Positions 60,026 through 64,000 of a DNA stretch of 64,000 bases are shown here, piece after piece. The position numbers and the translations under genes are program-made. Origin of the DNA: Manduca sexta (taxonomy: Eukaryota; Arthropoda; Insecta; Lepidoptera; Sphingidae); the NCBI RefSeq assembly GCF_014839805.1, contig NC_051135.1, forward strand, positions 11,039,291-11,103,290, in the 5' to 3' direction. Positions within the stretch are counted from its first letter, which is position 1; each line of letters starts with the position of its first letter. The notes beneath the pieces are model-generated. The model saw only the letters and a list, made by a program, of their open reading frames with translations, had not been told where the DNA came from and made no database searches.

Positions 60026-61566
60026 GAAGCAAATATTGATACTCATCAAGCGATTAATTCAATATATTTTGTATCCAACACGTCCATGTGAACAAAACAA
60101 AACCATCAATCAATCAATATAATCTCATTCCCATTCACCCATCTTGAACGAAAATACAACGATATAGGAAAATATTCAAATATTATGGAACGCGACGTGA
60201 GCCTTGCGTACAGTCAGCGACGAAAGTTCAACTCATATTGAATTTATCCAGAAATAGAAACTCAAAACACTTGTACCTTTTTGATACCTTTACTTATATT
60301 TTAAGCGGCATTACGTTCCACCTTTTTTTTTTTGTCCATATAATGACAGTATTTTGTACGACCGTCTGTGTTTCAGTAAATAATACTATATTTCAAACAA
60401 AACAAATTCATTCATATCCAAAAATATTTTCTATGACATTACCTCAGGCAGTCTGTTATGACTTTTGTCGGTGATTGTACAAATGATGCGATGTTTGTGA
60501 ATACCGTGGATTTACTGTTTCTTTTTTTAACAAATTTCTTTCTGTAATGAGCTTTAAGTCGTCAGCTTAAGGGTTAACGCACACTTAACGCTTAAATTGT
60601 CTCAACATAGATAAAGAATAACGGTTGGCTTTAAGAATATTGCATACAGCCCATGATGATGTAACATGTCGAAATATTGACGAGCTAAATCGAAATTTAA
60701 ATTTTAAAACAATAGATGCATGATAATTCACGCTTACTGATTCTAAATTCAAATTTAGAACAATAAATGAGTGTTGTGTTGCAGGCATGTCTTCTTGCTG
60801 ACAAGGCAATAAGAATGCGTCAGTCTTTATTTTATCGATCATAGTAACTAATTCTGAATTAATTTATTATAAAGATTTCTGCTATTGTTTCTTGTCTTAC
60901 ACGCATATAACGTCCGGAGGTTTTTATTTTGTACATAAATATGTGGGTCGTACGATATTCCCTAAAGAATAATAAATAGTATTGTGTTATATAACAAATA
61001 TAAACAAGAAAATGAATAAATAAAATAGAAAAGTACCAACAAAGATCAAATTCCTTAAATCGATTTAAACGCTTCTATCACAAGGAAATTAAGTAATCTA
61101 CGCGAGAGAATTCACGAGCAAATGCTAGTCTAGTAACTCATTACGCGTTTCGTCTTACAAATAAATTCGTAGATCGGAAAATAACCAAACAATTTGTCCA
61201 TCGAATTCATTACGTCTGGCTTCGACTGATTGTCTCCTGGGGACGGAGTTTTATTGATTACATTATCATATACACTTGAACACATTTTGGAACAAATTGT
61301 TACTTGTTCATATTTTGCCTGGAAAGAAAACGCAAACGCTTTTACGTTATGAATGGCAGATTTGGATTGTTCTCAAAAGGTCTAAAAAATAATAATAAAT
61401 ATAGTAACACACAGCACGCATTGTGAGATTCCTCACTTTGAATCCTTAACCGCCATTGGCTTGGGTCTTGAGCTTCACCATCAGAGAGGTGATTAATATT
61501 TTAATTTTTTTTATATGGATTGTTTTTTTTAATATATAAAAATATAAAAAAGAGCTTTAAAAATTT
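60026..61566. other. Intergenic DNA, no gene seen
   Basis: Only short unrecognised frames (60238-60474 +, 60585-60842 -). An internal near-repeat 'gaaatttaaattttaaaac' (60690) and inverse-like 'attcaaatttagaac' (60745) flank similar short text. Confidence 0.35.
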
Positions 61567-61873
61567 AATAATATCAGCCCTGTATTACATATTGTCCCAC
61601 TGCTGGGCTTAGGCCTCCTCTACTTCTAAGAGGGGTTAGGTCCACCACGCTGGCCTAGTGCGAATTGGCAAACTTCACATACTTTAAAAAGTCTAAAAGA
61701 GAACATCTCAGGTATGCAGGTTTCATCACAATATTTTCCTTTACCGTTAAAGCGCTAATTCACAAAGAATGCACACATAATTTTAGAAAAAGCACAGTGT
61801 GTGCTCTTGGGATTTCAACCTGCAGGCATTTGCTTCGGCAGTCCGTTCCACTACCAACTAAGCTATCGCCGCT
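61567..61873 (-). repeat. tRNA-headed SINE, family 1
   Basis: Near full length: 'aatatcagccctgtattaca' at left to the head end 'aactaagctatcgccgctt' at right. The open frame 61665-61895 is the SINE. Confidence 0.85.
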
Positions 61874-63055
61874 TTCATGCTCAGTAGATGGTTAAATAAT
61901 TCCAAAAGTAATGCAAAAACTCAACTACAACCAAACAATATAAACACAAAACATTTTATTAAATCAAGCAGCGTATTATTCATAAAGTTTCATTCATAAA
62001 AATATCATTCATAAAGATTCCATTCATTTTACACTTTATATTAATAAAAACTGTCTACAGTTTTAATGTTTGAATAAAATAAATATTCATGCCCTCAAAT
62101 ACAAAATAAAAATGCTATGAGACAATTTTGTCGTCTCGAGACGAAGAAGTTCTTAAATGTCAGGAAAGTTCGCTAGTAGTCCAAGTTACATTAGTATTTG
62201 CATTTTTTCCTCGGAAAAATATATTCGATACAATTTGAGTTCTCAGCAGGGTAATAAAACTCTGGAGTTTGTTGAAAGTGAATTATGTTTTTCTTCTATA
62301 GATTGTAACTTTTTTCGATATCCTTACTTATCCTTTTTTTAGGATAATGCGAGGGTCAATATCCCGGTAATTGTATCAAGAACTGAGTTTTTCTCGAGAC
62401 CTCGACCGTTGGAAAAGCCAAACAAAAGTCTTTAAATAACTATAGCAATCCATAAAGCGTTCACTACAAGAGTCTCTAAATAATAACAACAATCCATAGC
62501 ACCATCTACAACGACGAAGTAAGATTTCGGCGCCATTTATAAAAAAAAAAATACAAATTTTTACTACTACTAATAATAGCAAACTACCGGAATAAAAAGT
62601 ATATATTTCTGCAGTTGAGTAAGCCACTTAATATAAATTCCAATTGAATATATCGACTCGTCCACAGGATAACAGAATTGATAACAAATTAAGTAATTAA
62701 CCTAAGAAATTAATAATAAAACTAATCGTCTAACTTTGTAATTAGTTTCGGAGATTGATTTCAAATTCTCTAAATTTTATTAAATTTTATAAAGCGAGGC
62801 CGCAAGACATTCTTTGGTACATTTTACCTTAACAGGTGTCAGTAACAAAGATATTCGCAACTTAAACAATACCAAAAGCCAAGACCCAAGTTACTCTGTA
62901 CTTAAACTTTGTTTCTTAAGAATTTTCTTGTTACAAGGAAGGTAAATATTGAGTTTAAAATTAACAACATAAATGCAAACAAATCAACGATATCCTATAC
63001 TAATCCATTAACCATTGTATTAAACATTGTAGCCAATGTAACTACTGGACATAAT
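61874..63055. other. Intergenic DNA, no gene seen
   Basis: AT-rich. A short local triplication of 'cattcataaa' occurs at 61977-62030. Open frames 62157-62342 and 62376-62627 are unrecognised. Confidence 0.35.
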
Positions 63056-63059
63056 AAGA

Positions 63060-63205
63060 CTTAAAACTCATGTCTCAGGATGGCGAGCGCAGTGGAATAC
63101 TAAACAATACTTTGTAATTCAAGGTGTTGGATGGTGTTTTTATTTTCATGGGCGGTCGTATCGCTTACCATCAGGCGAATGGCAAGCTCGTTTAGTGACA
63201 TGTGA
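63060..63205 (+). repeat. Interspersed repeat, family B, copy 4 (partial)
   Basis: 'actcatgtctcaggatggcg', 'aaggtgttggatggtg' and 'cttaccatcaggcgaatgg', in the same orientation as 341-632. The rest of the window to 64000 shows nothing recognisable. Confidence 0.7.
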
Positions 63206-64000
63206 AAAACAAAAGCGTGCGCGTCAAAGAACTTCCTTTTTTAAAGTCGGTTAAAATATAAAAATGAATTTAAGTATGCTATAAAATTTTCCTAAGCTCG
63301 TAATTTGCCACTCAACAGAATGTGAACACACATCTACATTCGTCTCATTCAAACATTGTACCGTTTTTGATCATTTAATTTAGCATTTTAAAGAGTAAGA
63401 TAACATTTTATATTGATAAATACCTCCAGAGACTATAAATAAAAATACAGTACCTAAAACGTTTTTGGAAAACCTTTTAAAATTCTGTAAGTTTGACCAC
63501 GCGTTTCAACAATTATTACGAATGTTTTTATGAACCTAAAAAGCACTTAACATATGATTAAAAAGCAATGGTACCCCAACTTTTTTCTCATAGACTCCAT
63601 TAAAAATATTGCTGGTTACAATGGACCTTTTTCTTTTTAAGTTTCGCAGAGAAGGTGCATTACCTACCTGTCTAAGAAGACATCGCAGGAGGTTATGTTG
63701 GAGTCACCGTGCCTTTTAAGACCCCTATCAATATTATATACCTTCATTGACGGGTGAAGTCAAGCCAACATTTTAGTACTTTACTATCAAACCAGATACA
63801 TTTTAGGGGACCTCCACTTACCAATTCTGGACACCTCATTTTTTTGTCACCTCAACGTAGACCCCTGTCAAGTCTTCCGTGGATCCCTGCGGGTCCGTCT
63901 GGACCACTTAGGGAATTATTGCTTTAAAGTATATTTTTAAGGTTATTCTATTTCCATCGACCTAAATTTAATTCTATGAACAGTTTTTTAGACTATTGTA

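Noticed and set aside
1..64000. CRISPR arrays, operons, bacterial ribosome sites or phage genes
   Set aside because: None are seen; the intron-exon structure and repeats show an animal nuclear genome.

Overview
The window looks like nuclear DNA of a lepidopteran insect (moth or butterfly). It is AT-rich, has many short coding exons with GT/AG introns, and is packed with insect-type repeats: tRNA-headed SINEs, RTE-like LINE 3' ends with short-repeat tails, and MITEs. The Lepidoptera call rests on recognising the repeat style and on the gene content; no database was searched.

Only two protein-coding genes can be supported. The first, on the + strand from 1327 to 20051, is an orthologue of chaoptin (chp), the GPI-anchored leucine-rich-repeat adhesion protein of photoreceptor rhabdomeres. 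I could assemble it from 27 coding exons with matching phases, from signal peptide to C-terminal hydrophobic tail. It gives 1368 codons with all exons, or 1326 if three tandem 42-nt micro-exons are skipped. The second, on the - strand at 31296-32252, is a single-exon Na+/K+-ATPase beta-subunit (nervana-like) gene of 318 residues. It lacks the cysteines expected for the first of the family's three disulfides.

Layout: 1-1320 holds repeats upstream of chp and the acceptor of a 5' UTR intron. 1321-20150 is chp, whose introns carry RTE and SINE pieces and, in the intron 10045-14244, a 3.98-kb TTAA-flanked DNA transposon with a broken Kolobok/Mutator-like transposase and a nested fold-back. 20052-31147 is intergenic with repeat fragments. 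31148-32252 is the beta-subunit gene. 32253-64000 is almost 32 kb without a convincing gene, filled with SINEs, LINE tails and MITEs. It also holds a 1.94-kb fold-back element at 50051-51993 with about 460-bp arms, whose centre carries the C-terminal part of a Tesmin/TSO1-like CXC-domain protein.

The most unusual points are the three equal-length, phase-symmetric micro-exons of chp; the extra 44-codon exon of chp; the intronless, cysteine-poor beta subunit; the fold-back carrying a CXC protein remnant; and several cleanly readable events: paired 177-bp MITEs with 3-bp target duplications, template-switch hairpins, and a 116-bp tandem duplication. The two genes are not evidently co-functional beyond both encoding membrane-surface proteins.
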